Numbered from the stretch's first letter, positions 13,842 through 24,293 are shown. The stretch is 64,000 nucleotides of DNA from Gilliamella sp. B3022 (GCF_028751545.1 NZ_CP071867.1:965306-1029305); one strand, 5' to 3'. Program-made: numbers and translations. Notes: generated by a model from the letters alone, not told the origin.

Positions 13842-13849
13842 TGTCTCAA

Positions 13850-14173
13850 TTACACATTAAAGCTTTCGCCGCAGCCACACTCGTTCTGCGAATTGGGATT
13901 ATTAAATTTAAAACCTTCGTTTAATCCCTCTTTAACAAAATCCAATTCAGTACCATCAATATAAACCAAACTTTTTTTATCAACAATGACTTTAACATTT
14001 TTATCTTCAAATACACTATCATCATCGTTAATAATATCAGCAAATTCTAAAACGTATGCCATACCGGAACAACCTGATGTTTTAACGCCCAATCGCAGTC
14101 CAACTCCTTTTCCTCGATTAGCAAGAAAAGCTTGAACACGATTAGCCGCACTCGTTGTTAGTGTAATTGCCAT
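13850..14173 (-). CDS. iscA: IscA, A-type Fe-S/iron carrier
   Basis: A-type carrier protein of 107 residues. The three metal-binding cysteines are present at C35 (TSGCSGMAY) and C99/C101 (ECGCGESF). It passes clusters, chiefly [4Fe-4S], to targets downstream of IscU. Its start overlaps the iscU stop by 1 nt. Confidence 0.98.
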   Translation of the reverse strand: MAITLTTSAANRVQAFLANRGKGVGLRLGVKTSGCSGMAYVLEFADIINDDDSVFEDKNVKVIVDKKSLVYIDGTELDFVKEGLNEGFKFNNPNSQNECGCGESFNV

Positions 14174-14559
14174 TAACTTTGACCTTTTTTAGTTTTATAG
14201 TCATCAATTGCCGCTTTAATTGCATCTTCCGCTAAAAGCGAACAGTGAATTTTAACGGGTGGTAACTCAAGCTCTTTAGCAATATCCGTATTCTTAATTG
14301 CTTGCGCTTCATCCAAAGATTTACCTTTAATCCACTCAGTAACTAAAGAACTTGATGCAATTGCACTACCACAACCATAAGTTTTAAATTTAGCATCTTC
14401 AATGATACCGTCATCGTTTACTTTGATTTGTAGGCGCATAACATCACCACATGCAGGTGCCCCAACCATGCCACTGCCAACGTTGGGATCATTTTGATCA
14501 AAAGAACCAACATTACGAGGATTTTCATAATGATCAACTACTTTTTCGCTGTATGCCAT
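14173..14559 (-). CDS. iscU: IscU, Fe-S cluster assembly scaffold
   Basis: Scaffold of 128 residues on which [2Fe-2S] clusters are built from IscS sulfur. The three ligand cysteines C37 (GAPACGDV), C63 ([10 protein letters not shown]) and C106 ([10 protein letters not shown]), and the HscA recognition motif LPPVK (residues 99-103), are all intact. It is 16 nt after iscS. Confidence 0.98.
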   Translation of the reverse strand: MAYSEKVVDHYENPRNVGSFDQNDPNVGSGMVGAPACGDVMRLQIKVNDDGIIEDAKFKTYGCGSAIASSSLVTEWIKGKSLDEAQAIKNTDIAKELELPPVKIHCSLLAEDAIKAAIDDYKTKKGQS

Positions 14560-14575
14560 AATTTACTCCTATTTT

Positions 14576-15790
14576 TTAATGGGCTGACCATTTGATTTTA
14601 CTTAGATCAACACCATCTTTAAACATTTCCCAAAGCGGAGATAATTCTCTTAATTTACCAATAGAGTCTTTGATTAGTTTAATCACATAATCCACTTCTT
14701 CTTCAGTACTAAATCGACCAAATGAAAAACGTATCGAACTATGGGCAAGTTCATCATTAAGGCCAAGAGCCCGTAACACATAAGATGGTTCTAAACTAGC
14801 AGAAGTACAAGCTGAACCTGATGATACAGCCAAATCTTTTAAAGCCATCATCAATGATTCACCCTCAATGTAAGCAAAGCTTACGTTTAAAATATTAGCA
14901 ACGCTGTGTTCTAAAGAACCATTAAGATAAACTTCTTCTATATCTTTCAAGCCATTCCACAAGCGATTTTTTAAAGCTAATAAACGCGGCATTTCAGTTG
15001 CCATTTCTTCTTTAGCAATACGATATGCTTCTCCCATACCAACAATTTGATGCACAGGTAAAGTTCCAGAGCGCATACCCCTCTCATGACCACCACCATG
15101 CATTTGTGCTTCAATACGTACTCTAGGTTTACGCCTTACATAAAGCCCACCGATACCTTTAGGACCGTAAATTTTGTGACCTGAAAATGACATTAAATCA
15201 ACTTTCAATTTTGTAAGGTCAATTGGCAATTTACCGACACTTTGGGTTGCATCAACGTGAAAAACAATACCTCTTTCACGACACATTTCACCAATTTTTT
15301 CGATATCTTGGATGACGCCAGTTTCATTATTGACATGCATAATTGATACAACGGTTGTATCACTGCGCATTGCAGCTGCTAGTTTATCTAAATCCAATAT
15401 TCCATTAGATTCAGGGGCCAAATAAGTTACTTCATAGCCTTCACGTTCAAGTTGACGGCAGGTATCAAGTACCGCTTTGTGTTCGGTTTTACAAGTAATA
15501 ATATGTTTACCTTTAGCTTTATTGAAATGAGCTGCCCCTTTAATCGCTAAGTTATCAGCCTCCGTTGCTCCTGAAGTGAACACAATTTCTCGGGAATCAG
15601 CACCAATAAGATCGGCAATTTGATTTCGAGCAATATCCACCGCTTCTTCGGCTTGCCAACCAAATTTATGAGAACGGGATGCTGGATTACCAAAAATACC
15701 ATTTGGTGTTAAATATTGTATCATTTTTTCAGCAACTCTAGGATCAACCGGCGTTGTAGCTGCATAATCCATATAAATAGGTAATTTCAT
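14576..15790 (-). CDS. iscS: IscS, cysteine desulfurase
   Basis: PLP-dependent NifS-type desulfurase of 404 residues. It converts cysteine to alanine and passes persulfide sulfur to IscU, and in relatives also to tRNA thiolation and molybdopterin pathways. The PLP lysine K206 ([10 protein letters not shown]) and the active-site cysteine C328 ([10 protein letters not shown]) are at the E. coli positions. It lies 36 nt after iscR. Confidence 0.98.
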   Translation of the reverse strand: MKLPIYMDYAATTPVDPRVAEKMIQYLTPNGIFGNPASRSHKFGWQAEEAVDIARNQIADLIGADSREIVFTSGATEADNLAIKGAAHFNKAKGKHIITCKTEHKAVLDTCRQLEREGYEVTYLAPESNGILDLDKLAAAMRSDTTVVSIMHVNNETGVIQDIEKIGEMCRERGIVFHVDATQSVGKLPIDLTKLKVDLMSFSGHKIYGPKGIGGLYVRRKPRVRIEAQMHGGGHERGMRSGTLPVHQIVGMGEAYRIAKEEMATEMPRLLALKNRLWNGLKDIEEVYLNGSLEHSVANILNVSFAYIEGESLMMALKDLAVSSGSACTSASLEPSYVLRALGLNDELAHSSIRFSFGRFSTEEEVDYVIKLIKDSIGKLRELSPLWEMFKDGVDLSKIKWSAH

Positions 15791-15826
15791 TAATTACTCC
15801 CAATTACAAATTCTGTATTTTATTTT

Positions 15827-16282
15827 TTAATTAATGCTGATGTGCTGTATATTGCTTTGTCGATTAGCTACGGCTTTTACTTCATTATTATTGACTAACT
15901 CGCTAAGTGTAATGCTGGTTAAGAAGTCCTCTATTCGCTCGCTTAAATCATTCCATAGTGTATGGGTTAAGCATCTAACACCACCTTGACAGCCATCTTG
16001 ACCGTGACACTTGGTTGCATGTACCGTTTCATCAACGGCTTTTACAATTGAGCTAATCGCAATTTGATCCATTGCTCGACCCAACACATACCCCCCACCT
16101 GGGCCTCTAACACTGGTTACTAAGCCATTTTTTCGTAACCGCGCAAATAATTGTTCAAGATAAGAAAGTGAGATTTCTTGACGTTCTGAAATATCGGCAA
16201 GTGATACAGGCCCTGAACCAGAATGTAATGCTACATCCAACATTGCAGTTACCGCGTATCTTCCTTTTGATGTCAATTTCAT
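15827..16282 (-). CDS. iscR: IscR, Fe-S-sensing Rrf2-family repressor
   Basis: Rrf2-type transcription factor of 151 residues which binds a [2Fe-2S] cluster and represses its own operon when the cluster supply is sufficient. The winged helix is N-terminal ([18 protein letters not shown]), and the cluster ligands C92, C98 and C104 plus H107 are all present. GGGGGA precedes the ATG at 16282. First gene of the operon; two IscR-like sites lie over its promoter. Confidence 0.98.
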   Translation of the reverse strand: MKLTSKGRYAVTAMLDVALHSGSGPVSLADISERQEISLSYLEQLFARLRKNGLVTSVRGPGGGYVLGRAMDQIAISSIVKAVDETVHATKCHGQDGCQGGVRCLTHTLWNDLSERIEDFLTSITLSELVNNNEVKAVANRQSNIQHISIN

Positions 16283-16311
16283 TAATCATCCCCCTATGTG
16301 TTATAATATTT

Positions 16312-16339
16312 ATTGTATATATCCTTTTATTTTAGTCAA
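16312..16339 (-). promoter_or_regulatory. isc operon promoter
   Basis: On the minus strand, TTGACT (-35, 16334-16339), a 16-nt spacer and TACAAT (-10, 16312-16317), about 30 nt upstream of the iscR start. It overlaps the IscR-like sites, as expected for autorepression. Confidence 0.7.
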
Positions 16340-16368
16340 GTATTTAGTTGACCATTTTAGTGGGAATT
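16319..16368 (-). promoter_or_regulatory. Tandem type 1 IscR-like binding sites
   Basis: Two directly adjacent 25-bp blocks (16319-16343 and 16344-16368) fit the type 1 consensus ATASYYGACTRWWWYAGTCRRSTAT, as I recall it, at about 21 and 19 of 25 positions by eye. The proximal block covers the -35 box and spacer. E. coli iscR also has tandem sites. Binding is inferred. Confidence 0.6.
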
Positions 16369-16447
16369 GTCTCCTCTCAGTTCATCATCGACGAAACACA
16401 ATGAAATATGCTAATCTAGTTGGGTAAATTCATATGGGAGCTAAAGG

Positions 16448-18388
16448 ATGAAATTGGTATTACGTTACTTATTGATAATAAGTTTAGTATTTACGAGTAA
16501 CACTTTCGCAAATAATTCTCAAAAAATGTTACGAGAAAATTATCAAAAATGGATTAACTCCTATCAATCGTTAAATTTTCAAGAACAAAAAACATTACTT
16601 GCAACCCTAAAAAATTATCCATTATATCCTTATGCTGCCGTGCAATTTTTTCAAAAAAATATAAAAGTTGTTCCCCCAAATATGGTCAGAGAATTTGTCA
16701 AAAAATATCAGGATTTTCCTTTAACAAACTCTCTAACACAATCTTATTTAAGAGAATTAACCAATCGCCAAGATTGGGATTCTATAATTTCATTTCCTAA
16801 AGATAATTCGATACCTTCTAATTGTCTCTACCAATATGCTTTACTCAAGAAAAACGATGATAAATTCATTTTCAATGATGTGAAATCACTTTGGCTTACA
16901 GGTAAAGAGCTTTCTTCTGCATGTGATCCATTACTTGATGCCTGGACTAAAATCGGTAAACGAACAAATAATTTAATATTATTACGTATTGAATTGGCAG
17001 TCGAAGCAAATAATTTAAAATTAGCTCGACATCTTGCAAACTTATTAGATGAACGTTATACAACGACTAAAAGCCATTTACTAGACTTATTTGATAATCC
17101 AAGAAAATTGGAAGATTTCTCAAAAAATATTAAAGCAAGCTCTTTTACTAAAAAAATTATTTTAGCATCATTCTCTCGTTTAACCAAAGTCGATATGAAA
17201 TTAGCTGAGACTTTATTACCGCAATTAATTAATCAGCAAAAATTAAATGAAAACGAACAAAGTTTATTGCAAAAAAGTTTAGCTAGTGTTTATTTTAATG
17301 ATTCTGCTACTGATGAACAAATTAAATGGAGAGACAATTATATTGCCAAAAGTCATGATTCATCGTTGGTTGAAAAACGTATCCGTATAGCTATTGATGA
17401 AAATAATTACAAAGATATTGATTATTGGCTAGCACAACTAACACCAGAAGATCAATTAAAAGAGGATTGGCAATATTGGAAAGCACGTGTGTTATTAAAA
17501 AATAATCAAAAAAAAGAAGCGCATGGGATTTTACAAACACTCACAACGAAACGTGGCTTTTATGGTATGATTAGTGCACAAGCACTGAATCAATATTACT
17601 CTCTTAATAATCAATCACAAAAAATTACCCATACCGAAATTTCAACATTAAAATCTAAGTTTGATAATAAACCTTTTATCAAAAGAATTAATGAATTACG
17701 TAGTTTAGGTATGTTATCAGAATCAAGCCGAGAATGGCGATATATGCTCAATAGTCAAATGGATAATAATGAATACCCGAAATTAGCTCAATATGCTTTA
17801 CATAAAGGTTGGGGAGATCTAAGTATTCAAGCAACCATTGCAGGCAAACTATGGAATAATTGGACCGAACGCCTACCTATCATGTACCGTGACTTATATC
17901 ATAATGCCTTAAAAGATAAAGCTATCCCATTTTCTTATGCTTTAGCTATCTCTCGTCAAGAAAGTGCGCTTGATACTACAGTACAGTCTTCAGCTGGAGC
18001 CAGAGGATTAATGCAATTGATGCCAGCCACCGCAAAAGAAACGGCTAAAAAAATGGGCTCTATTACTTATGTTTCATCAACACAGCTGTTCGATCCTAAA
18101 ATCAACATACAATTGGGTAGCTACTATTTAAATTCAGTTTATCTACAAAATGATAATAACCGGATATTATCTTCAGCAGCTTATAATGCAGGACCTAATC
18201 GTGTCAAAGGCTGGTTAAAAGAGAGTGGTGGAAAACTTGATGCTGTTGCTTTTATTGATAGCATTCCATTTACTGAAACGCGTAATTACGTGAAAAATGT
18301 ATTAGTTTATGACTATATCTATCAAATGATCTTAGGTAAAAAAAATCCACAAATTTTAACTCAGCATGAATTTAATAAACAATATTAA
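16448..18388 (+). CDS. slt: Slt, soluble lytic murein transglycosylase
   Basis: Periplasmic exo-lytic transglycosylase of 646 residues (645 in E. coli) that cleaves glycan strands and forms 1,6-anhydro-muropeptides. It has an N-terminal signal peptide (MKLVLRYLL..., cleavage after TFA), a long alpha-helical superhelix, and a C-terminal lysozyme-like domain from about residue 490. The catalytic glutamate is E505 in ISRQESALD, followed by GARGLMQLMPATA. It is followed by trpR, a pairing also seen in enterobacteria. Confidence 0.96.
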   Translation: MKLVLRYLLIISLVFTSNTFANNSQKMLRENYQKWINSYQSLNFQEQKTLLATLKNYPLYPYAAVQFFQKNIKVVPPNMVREFVKKYQDFPLTNSLTQSYLRELTNRQDWDSIISFPKDNSIPSNCLYQYALLKKNDDKFIFNDVKSLWLTGKELSSACDPLLDAWTKIGKRTNNLILLRIELAVEANNLKLARHLANLLDERYTTTKSHLLDLFDNPRKLEDFSKNIKASSFTKKIILASFSRLTKVDMKLAETLLPQLINQQKLNENEQSLLQKSLASVYFNDSATDEQIKWRDNYIAKSHDSSLVEKRIRIAIDENNYKDIDYWLAQLTPEDQLKEDWQYWKARVLLKNNQKKEAHGILQTLTTKRGFYGMISAQALNQYYSLNNQSQKITHTEISTLKSKFDNKPFIKRINELRSLGMLSESSREWRYMLNSQMDNNEYPKLAQYALHKGWGDLSIQATIAGKLWNNWTERLPIMYRDLYHNALKDKAIPFSYALAISRQESALDTTVQSSAGARGLMQLMPATAKETAKKMGSITYVSSTQLFDPKINIQLGSYYLNSVYLQNDNNRILSSAAYNAGPNRVKGWLKESGGKLDAVAFIDSIPFTETRNYVKNVLVYDYIYQMILGKKNPQILTQHEFNKQY

Positions 18389-18399
18389 TGGTGATTATA

Positions 18400-18690
18400 A
18401 TGAAAAATAACGAATGGCAACAAACCGTTAAGCTATTACACCAAGCTTTTAATGACGGTTATTCACTTGATATATTAAAATTATTAATGACAGCCGATGA
18501 GCGAGATGCCCTGATAACCAGAATGAAAATTGTACATTCATTGCTTGACGGTTCTATCAACCAACGGCAGTTAAAAGATCAACTAAAAATAGGCATTGCA
18601 ACAGTAACTCGAGGTTCTAATAGTCTTAAAGAGGCAACACCTGAGTTTAAAAAATGGTTAGAAAACACTCTATTAAGCTCAGATAACTAA
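18400..18690 (+). CDS. trpR: TrpR, tryptophan-responsive repressor
   Basis: Small dimeric helix-turn-helix repressor, 96 residues from the ATG at 18400. It represses tryptophan genes when tryptophan is bound. The DNA-binding segment QLKIGIATVTRGSNSLKEA is close to E. coli TrpR. An earlier ATG at 18388 overlaps the slt stop but has no ribosome-binding site; GGTGA sits 5 nt before 18400. No trp operator was found in this window, so its targets lie elsewhere. Confidence 0.93.
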   Translation: MKNNEWQQTVKLLHQAFNDGYSLDILKLLMTADERDALITRMKIVHSLLDGSINQRQLKDQLKIGIATVTRGSNSLKEATPEFKKWLENTLLSSDN

Positions 18691-18712
18691 AACATGGCTA
18701 ATAACAATGAGC

Positions 18713-18731
18713 GATACTTGTAAAAAGTATC
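18713..18731. terminator. Weak bidirectional hairpin between trpR and rob
   Basis: GATACTT / AAGTATC around a 5-nt loop, in the 42-nt gap between convergent genes. There is no long T run on either side, so terminator function is only probable. Confidence 0.4.
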
Positions 18732-18732
18732 A

Positions 18733-19650
18733 TTATAAATTTTGTTGGATATTAACTTCAGTTTCTGTAACAACTGGCACGCAGTAATCACACTCCATAG
18801 TTTTAATATCTTTCACAGAGCAGACTGTATCATTTTGATGATTATGATGAATTTCGATTAAACAACTGGAACTACGCAACCGTACTTTTAGGGTTGGCAT
18901 TGCAGCTAAATGAACTTGAGAGATAAAATCACTAAAATTATCTGGCGAACCAATATATTTAAAGCACAAATATAATCCACCTTCACTGACAACTTCTTCA
19001 ATATGTTCAAGATTATTATTATGATCTAACGCAATGGTATAAAGTAATTCTTGCTCATTGGTGTTATCTTTACTTTTTAATATACGACTAAACGCATAAA
19101 TTTTATCAGGCAAATCTTCATTATTATTTGTACAACGAGATAAATAATTATGAAAAAACTGCGTCCGAAGTCTATTTTCTTCGTCTAATAATTGCCCTAA
19201 ATTACAATTATTCTTAAATGAAATCCCCCAAAAAGTCTGTTTCGGCATATCAACAAATTTGGGATCAGGTAGTGAAAGCTGATTTTTATTAAGATCAATT
19301 GCTGGTGTTAATCCTACAGGATCCCAAAATTCACCTCGACGATAACTTGCTGGAGTTTCATTAAACTGTTTTTTAAAAGATCGAGTAAATGTTTGTTGCG
19401 AATCAAAACGATATTGCATAGCAATGTCTAAAATCGGCTTGCTTGTCATACGCAAAGCGAGCGCCGCATAAGTTAAGCGACGATGGCGAATATACGTCCC
19501 AAGAACTTGACCCGTTACTTCTTTAAACATTCGTTGTAAATGCCACTTTGAATAACCAGACTTTTGCGATACATTATCAATAGACAATGGCTGTTCCAAA
19601 TTTTTTTCAATCCAAATAATAAGATCTGAAATAATACTAACTTGATTCAT
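18733..19650 (-). CDS. rob: Rob-like AraC/XylS-family transcription regulator
   Basis: A protein of 305 residues with the AraC-type double helix-turn-helix at the N-terminus (residues about 5-110, GYSKWHLQRMFKEVTG and YRFDSQQTFTRSFKKQF). It is followed by a GyrI-like effector-binding domain, the Rob arrangement and the reverse of most AraC proteins. In E. coli Rob activates efflux and stress genes in response to small hydrophobic ligands. It is about 16 residues longer than E. coli Rob in its C-terminal half. The target set here is unknown. Confidence 0.82.
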   Translation of the reverse strand: MNQVSIISDLIIWIEKNLEQPLSIDNVSQKSGYSKWHLQRMFKEVTGQVLGTYIRHRRLTYAALALRMTSKPILDIAMQYRFDSQQTFTRSFKKQFNETPASYRRGEFWDPVGLTPAIDLNKNQLSLPDPKFVDMPKQTFWGISFKNNCNLGQLLDEENRLRTQFFHNYLSRCTNNNEDLPDKIYAFSRILKSKDNTNEQELLYTIALDHNNNLEHIEEVVSEGGLYLCFKYIGSPDNFSDFISQVHLAAMPTLKVRLRSSSCLIEIHHNHQNDTVCSVKDIKTMECDYCVPVVTETEVNIQQNL

Positions 19651-19746
19651 AAAACGCCATCATAAAATGAACAGACACATAGCCCCTGATTATGACTTAA
19701 TCCCAGCAATAAGCAAGTTCTAAATCAAAATTATTTTCAATGCATT

Positions 19747-20328
19747 TTAATAAAATGAATGTGCGCCCGCTTGATGTTCGGTAATATCTTTCACTCCTGC
19801 AAGTTCAGGAAATTCAACCATTAATTGTTTTTCAATACCTTCTTTTAACGTATAATCAACCATTGAGCAACCATTACATCCACCACCAAATTGTAATATG
19901 ACATAATTATCGTCGGTTAACTCAACTAGATTTACACGTCCACCATGACTTGCCAACTGAGGGTTAATCTGTGCTTGGATAACATAGTTGACTCGTTCAA
20001 TTAACGGGGCATCATCCGCAACTTTTCTCATTTTGGAATTTGGTGCTTTTAAAGTTAACTGTGCTCCAAATTCATCCGTCACATAATCAATCACAGTTTC
20101 TTCCAAAAATGGGGCACTCAATTCATCGATATAAACAGAAAAATCGGCATACTTTTCTTCTATATCGTTATCTTCAACTGTATCAGCCGGACAATATGAA
20201 ACGCCACATTCTGCACTAGGCGTACCTGGATCCATAACAAATACTCTAATTTGTGTGCCTTCTGGTTGATTAGCAAGCAATTTTTTAAAGTGCTGTTGAG
20301 CTGATTCAGAAATAGTAATAATAGACAT
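19747..20328 (-). CDS. nfuA: NfuA, Fe-S cluster carrier
   Basis: [4Fe-4S] carrier of 193 residues used under oxidative stress or iron limitation. It has an N-terminal degenerate A-type domain and a C-terminal Nfu domain with the essential CXXC at C151/C154 (GGGCNGCSM). The upstream gene is gntX, the same neighbour as in E. coli. Together with isc and csdAE it gives this window three Fe-S-related loci. Confidence 0.97.
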   Translation of the reverse strand: MSIITISESAQQHFKKLLANQPEGTQIRVFVMDPGTPSAECGVSYCPADTVEDNDIEEKYADFSVYIDELSAPFLEETVIDYVTDEFGAQLTLKAPNSKMRKVADDAPLIERVNYVIQAQINPQLASHGGRVNLVELTDDNYVILQFGGGCNGCSMVDYTLKEGIEKQLMVEFPELAGVKDITEHQAGAHSFY

Positions 20329-20425
20329 AACTCCTCACTTTAACACTATTTGGTATAAATAATACCCAGCATCATTTATAATAGTTGACTAACTTTCTTG
20401 GTTATTATAGGGGCTGTTTAGGATT

Positions 20426-21097
20426 TTACAATACCGTACGGCATAAACAAATTATCTCAACACGAGTAGCCCCGCGTTGTTTTAACTGTTGACTAATAAC
20501 ATTTATAGTATTACCAGTAGTAACAATATCATCAATAAGCATTACCGATTTATTAGCAACATTTTGGTTACAAACAAAAAGTGTTTCAACATTGCTCATC
20601 CGTTGTTTAAGTGATAACTTCTTTTGATCTGTCGCATTTTTCCTTCTTGATAACAGATGAGGATAAAAATCGCGATTTAACCATTTAGCAATCGGTTTTG
20701 CTAACAATTCAGCTTGATTGTAGCCTCGGGACCAATATCGAAAATGATGTAAAGGAACACAAGTTACCAAATCTGGTTTAGCTAAGCCTTCCATTTCCCG
20801 CCGTTGATACCAGGCTAAAAACATTAATCTGGCTAATGCCAAATTTAATTCAATTTTTTTATAAAATTTTAAGTGATGAATTAAATTCTTTAATGGGTGA
20901 ATATATTCACTAGCAGCAATAAGTTCGTCCCAATAGGGTTTATGCTCTCGACATCGATAGCATACATTTGTTGATAACGAATGGGGTAAACAACATTGGG
21001 GACAAATCTTATTGAATTTAGGTAAATTTTTAACACATTGGCTGCAAATACCATGATGAGATAAAGATAAAGACATATTACATAAAATACAGCGCAT
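20426..21097 (-). CDS. gntX: GntX/ComFC-family phosphoribosyltransferase-like protein
   Basis: A 223-residue ComF-type protein. Four cysteine pairs at the N-terminus (CILC, CSQC, CPQC, CYRC) form a probable zinc ribbon; a PRTase domain follows with the PRPP-binding loop VMLIDDIVTTGNTI near the C-terminus. Relatives take part in DNA uptake and use as a nutrient. The gene is upstream of nfuA, as in E. coli. A copy of a 44-bp dispersed repeat lies 11 nt before its start. Confidence 0.9.
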   Translation of the reverse strand: MRCILCNMSLSLSHHGICSQCVKNLPKFNKICPQCCLPHSLSTNVCYRCREHKPYWDELIAASEYIHPLKNLIHHLKFYKKIELNLALARLMFLAWYQRREMEGLAKPDLVTCVPLHHFRYWSRGYNQAELLAKPIAKWLNRDFYPHLLSRRKNATDQKKLSLKQRMSNVETLFVCNQNVANKSVMLIDDIVTTGNTINVISQQLKQRGATRVEIICLCRTVL

Positions 21098-21108
21098 AAA
21101 GTTTGTTT

Positions 21109-21152
21109 TTTGTAAAAAAGTTTGAGGTTAACATAATGTTTCAGTATAAAAT
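21109..21152 (-). repeat. 44-bp dispersed repeat, copy 3
   Basis: Minus-strand copy of the element at 35012-35055 and 45133-45176. It matches the first copy at 39 of 44 positions by eye. It begins with ATTTTATACTGAAACA and ends with CAAACTTTTTTACAAA. It lies just upstream of gntX in gntX orientation; the second arm of the small inverted repeat seen in the other copies is degraded here. Confidence 0.75.
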
Positions 21153-21350
21153 CTACTTATCATTTGGATCCACTTCAAAATAGAAACCCAGTAAATTCAT
21201 TTATAATAAATGTTTAAAAAACGTGTTCTTAATAAAGAATAAAATTGCGATCTATGACACATAATTTCATCTGATGTTGCATAATAATTATTTAAAATAA
21301 TCAAATATTCGGTATAATCAGCCAACTATATCGGATTAAGGAAATAATAT

Positions 21351-21911
21351 ATGAAAAAAATCAAATTGTTATTTATATCATTGTTGTTCACTCTTTTTAC
21401 TAGTGTTGCTGGCGCTGATACTAAAGTGTTATTGCAAACGAGTCTGGGTGATATTGAAATTGAATTAGATAGCGAACATGCGCCAATAACTACTAAAAAC
21501 TTTATTGATTATGTTAAGAGTGGATTTTATGAAAATTTAACCTTTCACCGCGTCATGCCTGGCTTTATGATTCAAGGTGGTGGAGCCGACGATCAATTGA
21601 AATTTAAAGAGGGAAATGCACCGATAAAAAATGAAGCAAACAATGGTTTGAAAAACAATCGTGGTACGATAGCCATGGCAAGAACAAGTAATGTGGATAG
21701 TGCAACTAGCCAATTCTTTATTAATACTGTTAACAACGAATTTCTCAATTACCAATCACCTGAAAATTACGGTTATGCTGTTTTTGGTAAAGTGATTAAA
21801 GGGATGGATACTGTTGATAAAATTGTGAATGTAGCAACTCACCGTGTTGGACCTCACCAAAATGTGCCAGTTGATCCGGTCTATATTAAAAAGGTAACCA
21901 TTATTGAATAG
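21351..21911 (+). CDS. ppiA: PpiA, periplasmic peptidyl-prolyl cis-trans isomerase (cyclophilin)
   Basis: Cyclophilin-type isomerase of 186 residues with a signal peptide ([13 protein letters not shown]..., cleavage after AGA). The active-site segments [13 protein letters not shown] and ATSQFFINT are present. It speeds proline isomerisation of proteins folding in the periplasm. A TATAAT box at 21313-21318 lies 33 nt before the ATG and probably serves as its -10 element. Confidence 0.94.
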   Translation: MKKIKLLFISLLFTLFTSVAGADTKVLLQTSLGDIEIELDSEHAPITTKNFIDYVKSGFYENLTFHRVMPGFMIQGGGADDQLKFKEGNAPIKNEANNGLKNNRGTIAMARTSNVDSATSQFFINTVNNEFLNYQSPENYGYAVFGKVIKGMDTVDKIVNVATHRVGPHQNVPVDPVYIKKVTIIE

Positions 21912-21945
21912 ATGGAATAATTTTTTAAAACGATGCGCTCCTAAA

Positions 21946-21980
21946 AAAACCATCTTAATAATTTAAGATGGTTTTCTTCT
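21946..21980. terminator. Bidirectional terminator between ppiA and pepB
   Basis: A 13-bp perfect stem, AAAACCATCTTAA paired with TTAAGATGGTTTT, around a 4-nt loop. It has T-rich flanks on both strands (CTTCTTTT on plus, TTTTTTTAG on minus). It serves the convergent genes on either side. Confidence 0.85.
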
Positions 21981-22001
21981 TTTATTGCCAATACAGATAT
22001 T

Positions 22002-23282
22002 TTATTTTAGGTTACTTAATAAATTAGCAAGCGTTCTTATACCAACACCTGTAGCACCTGTTGCCCATAATGCGGTTGCACTTTTACGAAAGGTTGCTGA
22101 ACAATCAATGTGTAGCCAATTTTGTTTATAATTCTTAATAAAATAGGATAAAAAAGCAGCTGCCGTACTTGCGCCAGCGGTATTCGGTAATCCGGAATTT
22201 GCCATATCAGCAAAAGAAGATGGAAATTGAGAGCGATGAAAATCAGCTAATGGTAGTCGCCAGAAATTCTCATGTTCAGCTTGACTACTTGCTAATAACT
22301 GATGAGCAAATTTATCATCAAATGAGAGCAATGATTGATAATCATTACCTACAGCAATTTTTGCTGCACCAGTAAGGGTTGCACAATCAATGATATAATC
22401 TGGGTTATCATTATCAGCACTAATTAATCCGTCAGCTAAAACCAAGCGACCCTCAGCATCGGTATTATCAACTTCCACTGTTTTACCATTACGATAACGA
22501 ATAATATCACCCAATTTGAAAGCATTACCACTTACCAAATTATCTGCACAGCATAAATAAAGTTTGATACGATGATTAACTCCTCGAGCAATAGCAAGGG
22601 TCAGAGCACCTGTTACCAATGCAGCTCCCCCCATATCCGATCGCATTGATTCCATAAAATTGCTTGGTTTTAGGCTATATCCTCCTGAATCAAAAGTAAT
22701 ACCTTTCCCAACTAAGCAAGCAACGATAGGCGCTTTTGGATTTTTAGTAGGATTATAATCAAGCTCAAGCAAGGCTGCCGGCCTATCAGAACCTTTGCCA
22801 ACCGTGTAGATTCCCATATAATCTTGTTCTTTTAATGCGTTACCTGAAATAATGTTATAGGTAATATCAGAGGAATAATGACTAATTAATTTTGCACTTT
22901 GTGTTGCCAGTTCTAAAGGGCTTAATGTTTCTGCTTGTTGATTAACAATGTCACGACACCAATCAATAATGGCTAAGCGATTTTTTAATTCTTGCTTATC
23001 TTTATTATTTAACTTTGCCCAACTGACTTTATTATGATTCTTAGCATTACGATAACCCATCCAAAAATGCCAACATGACTCTAAATCCCAATTGTCACCA
23101 CTAAGTTTAACTGACTTAATACCTTGATTATCTAACTTTCGTGCAGCTCGCTGAATGGCATCATATCGATGCTCGAATTGATAATGAATGGTCACAGCAT
23201 CTTCTGAAAAACTGAGCAATCCATCTTTACCCCACTTTGATGGTGCGGGTTTTTCCGAAAGTAAAATAGATAACGTCGACAT
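22002..23282 (-). CDS. pepB: PepB, aminopeptidase B (M17 leucyl aminopeptidase family)
   Basis: Cytosolic two-metal aminopeptidase of 426 residues from the ATG at 23282, preceded by GAGGAAATTATT; an in-frame TTG six codons earlier is less likely. The metal-binding and catalytic motifs [13 protein letters not shown] and [13 protein letters not shown] are present. In E. coli pepB directly follows the isc operon; here it lies about 11 kb away on the same strand, and the isc operon ends at fdx. Confidence 0.96.
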   Translation of the reverse strand: MSTLSILLSEKPAPSKWGKDGLLSFSEDAVTIHYQFEHRYDAIQRAARKLDNQGIKSVKLSGDNWDLESCWHFWMGYRNAKNHNKVSWAKLNNKDKQELKNRLAIIDWCRDIVNQQAETLSPLELATQSAKLISHYSSDITYNIISGNALKEQDYMGIYTVGKGSDRPAALLELDYNPTKNPKAPIVACLVGKGITFDSGGYSLKPSNFMESMRSDMGGAALVTGALTLAIARGVNHRIKLYLCCADNLVSGNAFKLGDIIRYRNGKTVEVDNTDAEGRLVLADGLISADNDNPDYIIDCATLTGAAKIAVGNDYQSLLSFDDKFAHQLLASSQAEHENFWRLPLADFHRSQFPSSFADMANSGLPNTAGASTAAAFLSYFIKNYKQNWLHIDCSATFRKSATALWATGATGVGIRTLANLLSNLK

Positions 23283-23382
23283 AATAATTTCCTCAAGCAA
23301 TATTAATGCAAAAACGATGAATCAATTCTAATCAGAAACATGTTAATATAGCAAGCAAAGTTAACCAAAATAAGGACCTATA

Positions 23383-24147
23383 ATGACATCAGTTGTACCA
23401 ATCAAAAATGGAATCAATTTTCGTGATTTAGGTGGCATTAAAACCAATAATGGACGTCAGATTCGTTCAGGAATGTTGTATCGTTCAGGTGAATTTTCAC
23501 GTATTAATGAGGGTGAAAAAAACTTTTTATCTGATGAGCTTAATTTGCATTATGTATTAGATTATCGAGATCAACATGAAATCAATCGTAGTCCCGATAA
23601 TCTTTGGAATAATAGCCAATATATTAATGTGCCAGCAAACCCATTAGATGATGAAATTACAGCAAGCCTAACCAGTAATGATATTTTCATTATGAAAAAA
23701 TACTCACCGTTTGATTTTATGGTTCAACTTTATCAATTATTACCATTCAATAATCCAGCATATAAAAAGCTAATATCGCTGCTATTCAATGCCAACGGAA
23801 AACCATTAGTACAACACTGCGCTGTAGGAAAAGATAGAACAGGTGTCGGTGTCGCCTTAACCCTATTTGCATTGGGTGTGAGTGAAGATGTTGTTATGCA
23901 AGATTACTTACTTACCGAACGTTATTTAAATGAATATCGCGAAGCCATATTGAGTCAAAATAAAAGTAAATTATCACCAAAAGAATTTGAAAAACAAAAA
24001 ACCATTTTTGCAGCGAAAGAAGAGTTTTTAAGTGCAGCTATTGATGAAATCAAAAAACGATATAACACAATCGACAATTGGTTAACTAAAGAATATCAAT
24101 TAGATTATAAAAACAGAAAAATTCTTCAAGATATTTACCTTATTTAA
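23383..24147 (+). CDS. Tyrosine/dual-specificity-type protein phosphatase (Y_phosphatase3 family)
   Basis: A 254-residue protein starting with the family motif GINFRDLGG. It has the catalytic P-loop C-x5-R at C146-R152 (HCAVGKDRTGVG). Bacterial members of this family dephosphorylate phosphotyrosine or phosphoinositides; the substrate here is unknown. It is transcribed divergently from pepB and is followed by a hairpin terminator. Confidence 0.88.
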   Translation: MTSVVPIKNGINFRDLGGIKTNNGRQIRSGMLYRSGEFSRINEGEKNFLSDELNLHYVLDYRDQHEINRSPDNLWNNSQYINVPANPLDDEITASLTSNDIFIMKKYSPFDFMVQLYQLLPFNNPAYKKLISLLFNANGKPLVQHCAVGKDRTGVGVALTLFALGVSEDVVMQDYLLTERYLNEYREAILSQNKSKLSPKEFEKQKTIFAAKEEFLSAAIDEIKKRYNTIDNWLTKEYQLDYKNRKILQDIYLI

Positions 24148-24151
24148 CTAA

Positions 24152-24180
24152 AATAAGGGGGGATTCACTATCCCCTTATT
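24152..24180. terminator. Terminator after the tyrosine phosphatase gene
   Basis: AATAAGGGG paired with CCCCTTATT across an 11-nt loop, 4 nt after the phosphatase stop. The T tract after it is weak on the plus strand. It may also serve the convergent acpT-like gene. Confidence 0.6.
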
Positions 24181-24293
24181 AACAATCATTTTATCTTTAT
24201 TAGAAGCGAATCAAAATTATTTATAATAAGTACACAATAAACTCATTCCACAGATCCTATTACAGGTTAAATATGTAACAGCATATTTATTCA

